Shown here piece by piece: positions 45,419 through 54,500 of a DNA stretch of 63,632 bases. Every line of letters starts with the position of its first letter. Positions within the stretch are counted from its first letter, which is position 1. A program made the position numbers and the translations under genes. The DNA is from an uncultured Bacteroidia bacterium (GTDB lineage Bacteria > Bacteroidota > Bacteroidia > Bacteroidales > Prolixibacteraceae), in assembly GCA_903902325.1 (NCBI GenBank), contig CAIUUO010000148.1, positions 1-63,632 of the forward strand. Reading direction: 5' to 3'. The notes beneath the pieces were generated by a model, which did not search any database, was not told the origin of the DNA, and was given only the letters and a program-made list of their open reading frames with translations.

Positions 45419-45879
45419 CAATTGACAATTGACAATTGATAATTTAAAAACGCAAGACAGGAGTGAAATGAAAGATAATATTGTCATGGAGAAGTCGTTT
45501 AGGTTTGCGTTAAGCATAATTAAAATTTCTAATTGGCTTATCGGAGAAAAGCATGAGTTTATACTTTCAAAACAATTGTTGAAAAGTGGAACTGCAATCG
45601 GAGCTTTGGTCAAAGAAGCCGAGCATTCCCAATCAAAGGCTGATTTTATCAATAAAATGAATATTGCCCTCAAAGAAGCAAATGAAACAGAATATTGGCT
45701 GATGTTACTTATAGAAAGTGAATATAATGCAGAAAGCACAATATTATCATTGCTGGAGGACTGCAAAGAATTGATTCGATTACTCGTAAGTATCGTCAAA
45801 ACTTCAAAAGAACATTATGGCTCAAAATACTAAATTGACCGATTCCAATCATTGTCAATTGTCAATTGTCAATTGTCAA
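45408..45879. mobile_element. Heptamer-palindrome module carrying a four-helix-bundle gene
   Basis: The left arm is four perfect TTGACAA heptamers (45408-45435) plus one variant (45436-45442). The right arm is four perfect TTGTCAA heptamers (45852-45879), the exact reverse complement. The 472-bp unit contains one small gene and sits between two ABC ATPase genes, overlapping the end of one and the start of the other. A minimal palindrome of the same word, 16 bases, stands alone at 62791-62806. Confidence 0.7.
45468..45833 (+). CDS. Four-helix-bundle protein (23S rRNA intervening-sequence type)
   Basis: A protein of 121 residues with four amphipathic helices and the family's landmarks: SFRFALSIIKISNWL, ILSKQLLKSGTAIGALVKEAEHSQS, DFINKMNIALKEANETEYWLMLL and an ending in LLVSIVKT. 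This family was first known from ORFs inside intervening sequences of 23S rRNA genes and is related to the Avd accessory protein of diversity-generating retroelements; its function is not settled. The frame runs back to a TTG at 45429 inside the left arm, but the ATG at 45468 has AGGAG four bases upstream. The 3' end overlaps the next ABC gene by 17 bases. Confidence 0.9.
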   Translation: MKDNIVMEKSFRFALSIIKISNWLIGEKHEFILSKQLLKSGTAIGALVKEAEHSQSKADFINKMNIALKEANETEYWLMLLIESEYNAESTILSLLEDCKELIRLLVSIVKTSKEHYGSKY

Positions 45880-46611
45880 TTAAGAGCGCCTATTATAGAG
45901 GTAAAAAACCTTGTCAAGAAATTCGGCCGTTTTGTTGCGGACGACCACCTTACTTTTGATGTTTATCCGGGAGAAATATTTGGTTTCCTGGGTGCCAATG
46001 GGGCCGGCAAGACGACCGCCATCCGCATGATCTGTGGATTACTGGAGCCGACCTCGGGAGAGTTGAAGGTGGCAGGTTTCGATGGTTACCATGAACGGGA
46101 GAAGATTAAAAGGAATATCGGATACATGTCGCAGAAATTCTCGCTTTATGAGGACCTGACAGTTTATGAGAATATACGTTTGTATGCAGGTATCTATGGC
46201 ATCAGCAGAAAAGTCAGACTAGAAAAAACGGACGAACTCCTGAAGAAACTAAACCTGGAAGATAGCAGGGACAAACTTGTAGGAGGCTTGCCGCTTGGAT
46301 GGAAACAGAAACTAGCGTTCTCACTGGCGGTTTTTCATAGTCCCAAAGTGGTCTTTCTGGATGAACCTTCGGGGGGCGTAGACCCTTTGACCCGCCGAAC
46401 ATTCTGGGATTTGATCTATGAAGTAGCCCATCAGGGCATCACAATTTTCGTTACGACCCATTACATGGACGAGGCCGAATACTGCGACCGGGTAGCCATC
46501 ATGTCGGAAGGTAAAATTGTAGCACTCGACACGCCTGCAGCGCTAAAATCTGAATTCCAAGCAGATAGCATGGATGGTGTGTTTTTGAAGATTGCCAGGA
46601 ATAAGGAATGA
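45817..46611 (+). CDS. ABC transporter ATP-binding protein (second half of a YbhF-like pair)
   Basis: A 264-residue ATPase: Walker A GANGAGKTT, Walker B VVFLDEPSGGVD, and a degenerate signature GGLPLGWKQKLAFS, as in the second ABC domain of YbhF. Family similarity starts only at about residue 26 (IIEVKNLVKKFG). The first 25 residues come from the 3' end of the four-helix-bundle gene and from the heptamer arm, which encodes about residues 13-22 (CQLSIVNCQL). So the present ATG at 45817 probably replaces an original start. A start inside the arm (a TTG) is an alternative. It works with the ATPase at 44498 and the two permeases downstream. Confidence 0.85.
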   Translation: MAQNTKLTDSNHCQLSIVNCQLRAPIIEVKNLVKKFGRFVADDHLTFDVYPGEIFGFLGANGAGKTTAIRMICGLLEPTSGELKVAGFDGYHEREKIKRNIGYMSQKFSLYEDLTVYENIRLYAGIYGISRKVRLEKTDELLKKLNLEDSRDKLVGGLPLGWKQKLAFSLAVFHSPKVVFLDEPSGGVDPLTRRTFWDLIYEVAHQGITIFVTTHYMDEAEYCDRVAIMSEGKIVALDTPAALKSEFQADSMDGVFLKIARNKE

Positions 46612-46613
46612 AG

Positions 46614-46729
46614 AAGTGCCTATAGTGAACTAAAGTGACTAAAGTTAATAAAGTGGAGGACTCCGAACAGATGCTCAAAGTAGCGAAGTACTTTAGGCAA
46701 TTTAGGCACTTTAGTTCACTTTAGGCACT
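46614..46729. repeat. Intergenic palindrome, TAAAGTGCC word family, with conserved loop
   Basis: The left arm (46614-46654) and right arm (46689-46729) are inverted copies of AGTGCCTAAAGTGAACTAAAG words. On the minus strand the loop repeats TAAAGTACTTCGCTAC (46695-46680), a 15-base spacer and GGAGTCC (46664-46658), exactly as in the 22468 copy. It lies between the ATPase and permease genes of the pump operon. Confidence 0.8.
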
Positions 46730-46766
46730 GGATTAAAAATGAACAAATTATAATTCATCAGAAATA

Positions 46767-47873
46767 ATGAATCAACTTTTTGGATTTGTCAAGAAAGAGT
46801 TTACCCATATCTTCAGGGATCCACGCACGATGGTGATCCTATTTGGTATTCCCATCATTCAGCTAATGTTGTTTGGATATGTCATTACGACGGAGATCAA
46901 GGATGCCAGGATTGCATTTTTGGATCATTCCAATGATAATGTTACTCGTGAGATTAAAAATAAGCTTTTATCTTCTGGTTATTTCAGGCTTGATGCCAAC
47001 CTGATACAGGAAAGCGAGATAGATCCGATTTTTAAAAAAGGAGATGTCAAGCAGGTAGTGGTCTTTGAGCGGAATTTTGCACAAAAGCTTGAAAGGGAAG
47101 GGAAGGCAGATATCCAGGTAATTGCAGATGCCTCCGATCCCAATACGGCCCAGATGCTTTACAATTATACAAATGCCATCGTCCAGGATTATACCAAGAA
47201 AAAGTATGCAGGGTTCACCATTCCGGTTCAGATAAAAAGCGAGGTCAGGATGCTTTACAACGAAAACATGGTGGGTGCCTTCATGTACGTTCCGGGGACC
47301 ATGGCGCTGATACTGATGCTGATATCCGCCATGATGACTTCCATCACCATTGCTCGCGAGAAAGAGATGGGAACCATGGAGATCTTGCTCGTATCGCCTT
47401 TGAAAGCATACCAGATTGTCCTTGGGAAAGTAGCGCCCTACCTTATACTTTCAATCATTGACGCCTGTATTGTGGTTTTTCTTGGGAACACGGTTTTCGG
47501 GGTACCGATCCGCGGAAGCCTTTTCGTTTTAGCGTTTTTGGTCATCCTCTATATTACAATGGCCTTGTCACTTGGGATATTGATTTCTGCGGTGGCCAAC
47601 AGTCAGCAGGTAGCGATGTTCATTTCTGGATTTGCCCTGATGTTGCCCACCATGCTTCTGTCGGGCTTTATATTTCCAATCAAGAATATGCCTGAAGTGC
47701 TGCAGATTCTCAGCAATTTCATGCCTCCCCGTTGGTTTATTGACGCTATCAAGCAGGTCATGCTCAAGGGAAACGGGCTTGAATATATATGGCCAAATGT
47801 ATTGATATTAAGTGCGATGACTACTCTTTTCCTGGTGCTAAGTATCCGAAAATTTAAATTAAGATTAGAATAA
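46767..47873 (+). CDS. ABC-2 type permease (YbhS/YbhR-like), first
   Basis: A 368-residue inner-membrane permease. One N-terminal membrane segment (MVILFGIPIIQLMLFGYVI), a large periplasmic domain (about 45-175), then five segments with the ABC-2 signature region TIAREKEMGTMEILLVSPL and a late LSGFIFPIKNMPEVLQ. It pairs with the permease encoded 7 bases downstream; together with the two ATPases it resembles YbhSR-F. The substrate is unknown; E. coli relatives export drugs and cations. Confidence 0.9.
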   Translation: MNQLFGFVKKEFTHIFRDPRTMVILFGIPIIQLMLFGYVITTEIKDARIAFLDHSNDNVTREIKNKLLSSGYFRLDANLIQESEIDPIFKKGDVKQVVVFERNFAQKLEREGKADIQVIADASDPNTAQMLYNYTNAIVQDYTKKKYAGFTIPVQIKSEVRMLYNENMVGAFMYVPGTMALILMLISAMMTSITIAREKEMGTMEILLVSPLKAYQIVLGKVAPYLILSIIDACIVVFLGNTVFGVPIRGSLFVLAFLVILYITMALSLGILISAVANSQQVAMFISGFALMLPTMLLSGFIFPIKNMPEVLQILSNFMPPRWFIDAIKQVMLKGNGLEYIWPNVLILSAMTTLFLVLSIRKFKLRLE

Positions 47874-47880
47874 ACATCCC

Positions 47881-48999
47881 ATGAGAACTATATTATATCT
47901 GCTTCAAAAAGAGTTTATCCAGGTATTTCGCAACAAGGCCATGCTGCCCATCATCTTTCTGATGCCGGTGATACAGATGTTGATTCTCGTTTACGCGGCT
48001 ACCATGGAGATGAAATCTGTGAACATCACGGTAGTGGATCTTGATTTGAGTGAGACAACCACCCGTTTGACTGCCAAATTCGAGGCAAGTACATTTTTTC
48101 ATGTTACACGCGCTCAACTTTCTCCTGCCGAAACGGACAAAATCCTGCTAAAAGGATCCACGGATGTTGTCGTTACCTTCCCGCAAGGCTTCGAAAGGGA
48201 TCTGAAAAGAAAAGACGAGGCATCCGTTCAGATACTTGTAGATGCCATCAACGGTTCAGCAGCGGAACTTTCAAATGCTTACCTGCAGACCGTAATTGGC
48301 AGTTACAACCAGAAAATAAGGGCGGAGATGATGGGAGTGCCCAAATTCAATCCTCCACAGCAGATAGCTGCGATTCCGGCATACTGGTACAACCCTGAAT
48401 TGAATTTTAAGTTTTATATGGCTCCCGGCATACTGGTGATACTTGTTACCGTCATCGGACTCTTCCTCTCTTCGCTTAATCTGGTCAGGGAAAAGGAGAT
48501 GGGGACCATTGAACAGTTGAATGTCACGCCCATCAAAAAATATCATTTTATCATCGGGAAAATGATTCCATTTCTGATCATTGCCCTGTTGGACCTAACT
48601 TTTGGATTGCTTGTAGCAAAAGTGGTCTTTGCGCTCCCTTTCAGAGGGAATATTCTGACTTTGTATGTCTTCACATCCGTCTACCTGTTTCTGGTGATGA
48701 GCATTGGCCTCTTTGTTTCGGCCATCTCTGATACACAACAGCAAGTCCTGTTTGTTAGTTTCTTCTTTCTGATCGTGTTTATCATCATGAGCGGTCTATT
48801 CACACCTGTCGAGAGCATGCCAGTATGGGCACAGAAACTGGATATAATCAATCCGCTTTATTATCTGATCCGGATTATCAGGAATGTTGTTCTAAAGGGC
48901 TCCGGGCTTCTGGATATGACCAGGGAACTGATTAGCATGTCTGTTTACGGACTGATCATGTTCTCACTGGCTGTTTGGCGCTACAGAAAGACCGTATAA
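47881..48999 (+). CDS. ABC-2 type permease (YbhS/YbhR-like), second
   Basis: A 372-residue permease of the same fold as its neighbour: N-terminal segment (MLPIIFLMPVIQMLILVYAA), periplasmic domain, then the conserved LVREKEMGTIEQLNVTPI coupling region and SGLFTPVESMPVWAQ. Last gene of the pump operon; a word-repeat palindrome follows at 49038-49124. Confidence 0.9.
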   Translation: MRTILYLLQKEFIQVFRNKAMLPIIFLMPVIQMLILVYAATMEMKSVNITVVDLDLSETTTRLTAKFEASTFFHVTRAQLSPAETDKILLKGSTDVVVTFPQGFERDLKRKDEASVQILVDAINGSAAELSNAYLQTVIGSYNQKIRAEMMGVPKFNPPQQIAAIPAYWYNPELNFKFYMAPGILVILVTVIGLFLSSLNLVREKEMGTIEQLNVTPIKKYHFIIGKMIPFLIIALLDLTFGLLVAKVVFALPFRGNILTLYVFTSVYLFLVMSIGLFVSAISDTQQQVLFVSFFFLIVFIIMSGLFTPVESMPVWAQKLDIINPLYYLIRIIRNVVLKGSGLLDMTRELISMSVYGLIMFSLAVWRYRKTV

Positions 49000-49037
49000 T
49001 GCTCAATTTAGCCTGAATAGTAAAGTAGGTTAAATCG

Positions 49038-49124
49038 CCACCAAGACACGAAGACTAAAAGTTGCACAAAGATATGATTGACTGGCACATATCCTTTGTG
49101 AATCTTAGTGCCTTCGTGCCTTTG
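49038..49124. repeat. Intergenic palindrome, CACGAAG/CACAAAG word family
   Basis: The left arm (49038-49074) has CACCAAGACACGAAGAC and GCACAAAGATAT words. The right arm (49089-49124) has ATATCCTTTGTG, CTTAGTGCC and CTTCGTGCC, their reverse complements. Loop about 14 bases. Probable terminator of the pump operon. Confidence 0.75.
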
Positions 49125-49161
49125 TTGCAAGAGAGGCCTGGCGAAATTGACTCAATATCGA

Positions 49162-49169
49162 TATTTTTG
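49162..49169 (+). promoter_or_regulatory. Bacteroidota -7 promoter element of the DUF3078 gene
   Basis: TATTTTTG matches TAnnTTTG and lies 41 bases before the ATG at 49211. Confidence 0.45.
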
Positions 49170-49210
49170 TATCTTGCACGTCACGATTCGAGTCAACTAT
49201 TAACAGTTTT

Positions 49211-51178
49211 ATGACACTCAAGAAATATTATTATACGCTGATATTCAGTGCGTTAATCTGTGCGCATTTTTCGGTTTTTGCTATCGGATATTCACCTTCC
49301 GGCGAACGTAAATCTAAAAATGCGGCTCCCATTCAGGATACACTTTCCTGGAGTATTTCCTATGTAAAAAAGGTTTTTAATGGTTCCGGCGAGTGGTTTA
49401 TGACCAATGAATCCTATCAGAATTCAATCAGGGGCGTCATGGATTATGCTCAGGATGACCCGATTGACACAGTTGTTGTCAACATGAAACATCTGCTCGG
49501 AAACGACTCCATCCCTGTTATTTTTAGCCGCAAAGCGGAGAATGTTCCCAATAAAAGAATGGTCACCGGTTATCTTTTTACAGAAGAAATCGATCGATTG
49601 TCTGACGGAAGGAGAAAAACCGTCGCGGACAGCATACGTAAAACATTGATACAGGTCCCGGATGCTTATCTCGCGGACGGATTGGCAAAAGCGCCAGTCA
49701 TTTCTTCAGGAGATCCGCAACAATTGCTTGTCACCATGGACAGGAATTTGCCAGCCGCATTCATAAGCAAATTTTACAAGGGTTGGGGAAGTATCAGACT
49801 TCCTGCCAATGCAACAGGAGCTGAGATTGATACCCTCAGGACGCGGCTTTTCATCTGGACACGACAATCGTACAACGATTCGATTCTGTTCTATCGAAGG
49901 GATTCCCTGATGCAGAGCTACCGTGATAATTTCATCAACCGGCTCTCTTCCGATGCAGCCACGCGGAAAAGGGATTATCTGACTGCCAAAAACAGGGAGT
50001 TATTAAACAATTACAACGAGTCTGAAATCACGAAAGTGAACGACTCCATCCGAATGGCCCTCCGTTTCCTCACGGATCGGGCTGCCTCAGATTCTTCGTT
50101 GGTTATCGTTACCAACGCAAAAGGTGCAAAGTCCAAAATATGGACGGCCAATCACGCGATGTCTCCCACACGAATTTTCCTGAAGAATGAACAAAATGAT
50201 TCGCTCAGTGTGATCCTCTACAACAATGGCAAAGGAGGGCTGCGATTGGTGATTGACGATGGAGTAAAGTTTTTGAGATTTACAGAATCCCAGAAGAAAG
50301 AGATCACCTTCAGTTACAAAAAACCGGATGGCAGTTTGCATAAGTTCAACCTCCGGACCATTGATCCGCTACCCTGGAAATTACTTGGTACCGGGACCAT
50401 CGGTTTTACCCAGACGGCCCTTTCCAATTGGGCCAAGGGAGGCGAAAGTTCGCTATCCATGCTGGTTATCGGGAAATACATTGCCAATTACAGCAAGAAA
50501 CATGTCAGTTGGGAAAATTCAGTCGAATTCAGGCTGGGCACATTTACTTCCAAATCAAGGGGAATAGAAAAGAATGATGACAAACTGGAGGTTCAGTCGA
50601 GATTGGGTTACTCGGCAATTAAAAAATGGTACTACTCCTTTGAATCAGATTTCAGGACGCAGATGGCGCTGGGTTACGCCTATCCGGATAAAGTACATCC
50701 TATTTCGGCCTTTATGGCGCCTGCCTACCTGACCTTCTCATTGGGTATGGATTTCAAGCCCAATAAGAATTTTTCCCTTTTGCTTTCCCCTTTTACCTCC
50801 AAGACCACCGTTGTCAAGGATACGGCATTGATCAAAGCTGCGAATTACGGGCTGGAGCCGGGAAAAACGAGACTCTGGGAACCCGGTATGTTTGTGAAAA
50901 TGAACTGGCATTACAAGATCAAGGACGATATGTTCTACGACACCAGGGCTGAGATTTTCAACAACTACAATTTCCCTTTCCAGAAATTCAATGTGGACTG
51001 GGAGCAAACGCTCGTGTTGCAACTTTCCAGGCATATCAACACAAGAATCAATACCCAGGTAATTTATGACTACAACGTCAAATTTCCCATCACCGATGAG
51101 AACGGGGTTGTGATCGAACAGAAAGCCAAATGGCAGTTTAAGGAGTTGTTCACGCTCGGGCTCAACTACAGGTTCTGA
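49211..51178 (+). CDS. DUF3078 outer-membrane-type protein with long N-terminal extension
   Basis: A 655-residue exported protein. A hydrophobic N-terminus (about 5-25, ending FAIG) acts as signal peptide. Residues about 26-390 are an extension rich in Asp/Ser/Arg with coiled-coil-like stretches. The C-terminal about 260 residues match DUF3078: TGFTQTALSNWAKGGESSL with the conserved NWA..GG, WENSVEFRLGTFTSKS, and beta strands ending GLNYRF with a terminal Phe, typical of outer-membrane barrels. Probably a beta-barrel protein of unknown function. Confidence 0.8.
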   Translation: MTLKKYYYTLIFSALICAHFSVFAIGYSPSGERKSKNAAPIQDTLSWSISYVKKVFNGSGEWFMTNESYQNSIRGVMDYAQDDPIDTVVVNMKHLLGNDSIPVIFSRKAENVPNKRMVTGYLFTEEIDRLSDGRRKTVADSIRKTLIQVPDAYLADGLAKAPVISSGDPQQLLVTMDRNLPAAFISKFYKGWGSIRLPANATGAEIDTLRTRLFIWTRQSYNDSILFYRRDSLMQSYRDNFINRLSSDAATRKRDYLTAKNRELLNNYNESEITKVNDSIRMALRFLTDRAASDSSLVIVTNAKGAKSKIWTANHAMSPTRIFLKNEQNDSLSVILYNNGKGGLRLVIDDGVKFLRFTESQKKEITFSYKKPDGSLHKFNLRTIDPLPWKLLGTGTIGFTQTALSNWAKGGESSLSMLVIGKYIANYSKKHVSWENSVEFRLGTFTSKSRGIEKNDDKLEVQSRLGYSAIKKWYYSFESDFRTQMALGYAYPDKVHPISAFMAPAYLTFSLGMDFKPNKNFSLLLSPFTSKTTVVKDTALIKAANYGLEPGKTRLWEPGMFVKMNWHYKIKDDMFYDTRAEIFNNYNFPFQKFNVDWEQTLVLQLSRHINTRINTQVIYDYNVKFPITDENGVVIEQKAKWQFKELFTLGLNYRF

Positions 51179-51587
51179 TAATTTGCTAATGTGCTAATGT
51201 GAAAATGTGCTAATTAGTTGGTGTGAGGATGAAAAGATATGAATCAACTTTGTTTTTCAACCCTGACAGGGTTGCCTGTGCAAAACCCCCGGTGCAACCG
51301 GGAGGCAGCGAATAAAGTGAAACAATCGTCTGCCTACAAATCAGGATGAAGGATATATTTTGATGTCGGACGGAAGGATCAGATGATGATAATGCCTTTC
51401 TGCTCCGCTCAGGGACCGCCTCTCCGTTTCCCCGTTTCATCGTTTCAATGCCGCCCTTCAACCCTTCGGCTCTGCTTAGGGATCACTTTGCTTAGGGTTC
51501 GGCAATCGAAAATCCAAAATTGAAAATCGAAAATTCTTTGCATCTTTCTTCGTACATTTATCGAACCCAAACCCATGCTCATCATCA
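51179..51587. repeat. Repeat-rich intergenic region before the restriction-modification gene
   Basis: A 409-base gap without a gene. It contains GCTAATGT octamers (about 51183-51212), a CCCTGACAGGG palindrome (51261-51271), a CCCGGT-GCA-ACCGGG hairpin (51288-51302), CGTTTCCCCGTTTCATCGTTTCA words (about 51424-51450) and ATCGAAA-type heptamers (51496-51537). It marks the boundary between the envelope gene and the second accessory island. Confidence 0.5.
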
Positions 51588-54500
51588 ATGGAACTTAACT
51601 TACTTGTCCCGCGGAAAGCCCTGAACAAAGCATTTCTGAAGGTAAAGACCAACAGGAAAGAAATTGAACTGTTCAAAACCAATTTGATTGGTTTACTCGA
51701 CAAAATCAACGAATCCGAATCGGAAGAATTCCACAAAAATTTGATTTCCGATTTTTTAAAGAACACCTGGTATGGCGCCTCCCATTTCATCAATACCAAG
51801 GGGCGCAACGACATGGTCATCCATAACTCGCTCAATCCGGGGAGTACCGTCGGTGTGGTAGTTGAGGCAAAGAAGCCAACGAACAAATCGGAGATGATTT
51901 CGAAAGGGAACATCAACAACAAGGCTTTCCAGGAACTGGTGCTCTATTATTTGCGGGAACGAATTGCCGCGAAGAACCTCGAAATCAAACACCTCGTCGC
52001 CACCAATATTTACGAATGGTTCATCTTCGATGCGACACTATTTGAAAAGACTTTTGCCCAAAATAAAAGCCTTGTCAAACAGTTTGTCGATTTTGAAGAG
52101 GGACGACTTTCAGGCAATACCACCGATTTCTTTTACAGGGAAATTGCCCGGCCTGCCATTGAAGCCCTCGAACACGAAATAACTTTTACCCATTTCGATA
52201 TCCGGGATTACGACAAGCCATTGCGCAACGCAGACAAAAAGGACGACAATACCTTGATTGCGCTCTATAAACTGCTGTCGCCCGAGCACCTGCTGAAACT
52301 GCCTTTTGCCAACGACAGCAACAGCCTCGACAAGAGCTTCTACACGGAGCTTCTGCACATCATCGGCCTGACGGAAACCAAGGAAGGAGGCAAAAAGCTC
52401 ATTCAACGCAAGAAGGAGGGAGAACGCAATGCCGCTTCGCTCCTCGAAAGCGCCATCTTCCAACTCGACAATCTGGACAAGATTTCGCGGCTCGAAAAAC
52501 CTTCCCAGTTCGGCGAAAACAATGCCGAAAGATTGTTTAATGTGGCATTGGAGTTGTCCATCACCTGGATGAACAGGATTCTTTTTCTCAAATTGCTTGA
52601 AGCGCAATTGATCAGATATCACAAAGGCGACAAGTCCTTTGCCTTTCTCCACAAGGAAAGGGTTCAGAATTTCGACGACCTCAACAACCTGTTTTTCTCC
52701 GTGCTTGCACGCAGGCCCAGCGAACGCAGCGACGAGGTAAAGAAACAGTTTGCCAATGTTCCCTATCTCAACAGCTCCCTTTTCGAGCCGACGGAGGTCG
52801 AACACACCTGTTTGTTTATCAGTCAGCTGAAAGACATTAAATTGCCAATGCTCTCTTTCACCGTGATCAAAGACAACGCCGGCAACAAGAGAACAGGCGA
52901 ACTGCTTACCATCGAATACCTGTTCGAGTTCTTGAACGCTTACGATTTCGCCAGCGAGGGCAGCGAGGAGATCCAGGAGGAGAACAAACGGCTAATCAAT
53001 GCCTCCGTGCTCGGATTGATCTTCGAAAAAATCAACGGATACAAGGATGGCTCCTTTTTTACACCCGGATTCATCACGATGTACATGTGCCGGGAGACCA
53101 TCCGCAGGGCGGTAGTCCAAAAATTCAACGATGCCATCAATAGCCGCCGGCTTCAGCAGGCGGATGGGAGCAAAGCAAATCTTCCCGGCTTTAGCCAAAA
53201 CGACTGCCAGTCGATCAATGATGTTTACGATGCAATCGGACCCGATTTTACCAAAGATCAGGCCAATGACCTGATCAACAGCCTGAAAATTTGCGATCCT
53301 GCAGTTGGCTCGGGTCACTTCCTGGTTTCGGCGCTCAACGAAATCATCGCCATCAAAAGCGAGCTCAAAATCCTGCGCGACAGGAAAGGAATGACCCTCC
53401 GCGATTACCATGTGACGGTCGAAAACGACGAACTGATTGTTACCGACGACGATGGCGGGCTCTTTGGCTACAATCCCAAAAGCAAGGAGAGCCAGCGCAT
53501 CCAGGAGACCCTCTTCCACGAGAAGCAAACCATCATCGAGAACTGCCTCTTTGGGGTGGATATCAACCCCAACTCAGTCAAGATCTGCCGCCTTCGCCTT
53601 TGGATCGAACTCCTCAAGAATGCCTATTACAAATCCCCGGATACAGTTGTAAATGTGCCCGGACGAGATGTACAGACGACCGGCTGGTCGTCTCCTCTAC
53701 CAGAGCTCGAAACCCTCCCCAACATCGACATCAACATCAAATGCGGAAACTCCCTCATCAGCCGCTATGCCCTCGATGCCGACCTCAAAAAGGCGCTCCG
53801 AAGCAGCAAATGGACCATCGACAGCTACCGCATTGCGGTTATGACCTACCGGAATGCGCAGAGCAAAGAGGAGAAGCGCTCCATGGAACAACTGATTGCC
53901 AAAATCAAAAACGATTTCGAAAGCGAGATAGCCACCAACGACAAGCGCCTCATCAAGCTCAACAAGGCCAAAGGCGAACTGTTTGCCCTTACCACCCAAA
54001 CGACCCTCTACGACCGCTCCAAGGCCGAGAAAACCCTCTGGGACAAGCAGGTGAAGATCGCCACCGATACCATGGCCACCCTCGAAGCCGAGCTCGAAGA
54101 AATACGCAGCAACAAGATTTACGAAAATGCATTCGAATGGCGTTTCGAATTCCCCGAAGTACTGAACGAAGAGGGCGATTTCGTGGGGTTTGATGTGGTG
54201 ATTGGGAATCCGCCGTATATCAGGCAGGAAGATATTAAGAACCAAAAGAGTTATTTGGAGGATAATTTCAATACCTATTCAGGAACAGCAGACTTGTATG
54301 TGTTCTTTGTGGAAAGGGGATTTGATGTACTTAAAAAGTCAGGACAATTTTGTTATATCATGCCAAACAAATGGATGCAAGCTGGTTATGGTAAACCTTT
54401 GCGTCAATTTTTTCTGAATAATAATTTGCAATCAATTGTTGATTTTGGCGATTTGCAAGTATTCGATGAGGCAACAACCTATCCTTGCATTTTGAATGCC

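Noticed and set aside
45408-45442. Heptamer array considered as a CRISPR-like or VNTR array
   Set aside because: Units are contiguous 7-mers without spacers, far too short for CRISPR, and are matched by an inverted array, which fits a stem arm instead.
45429-45467. TTG at 45429 as the start of the four-helix-bundle protein
   Set aside because: It lies in the repeat arm; the ATG at 45468 has an AGGAG Shine-Dalgarno and begins at the family N-terminus.
52110-52805. 231-codon antisense frame in the restriction-modification gene
   Set aside because: Shadow of a high-G+C coding region with no motif or start context.
53291-54193. 300-codon alternative-frame ORF within the restriction-modification gene
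   Set aside because: Low-complexity Arg/Gln/Pro/His-rich translation typical of a shifted frame; the main frame carries intact methyltransferase motifs.
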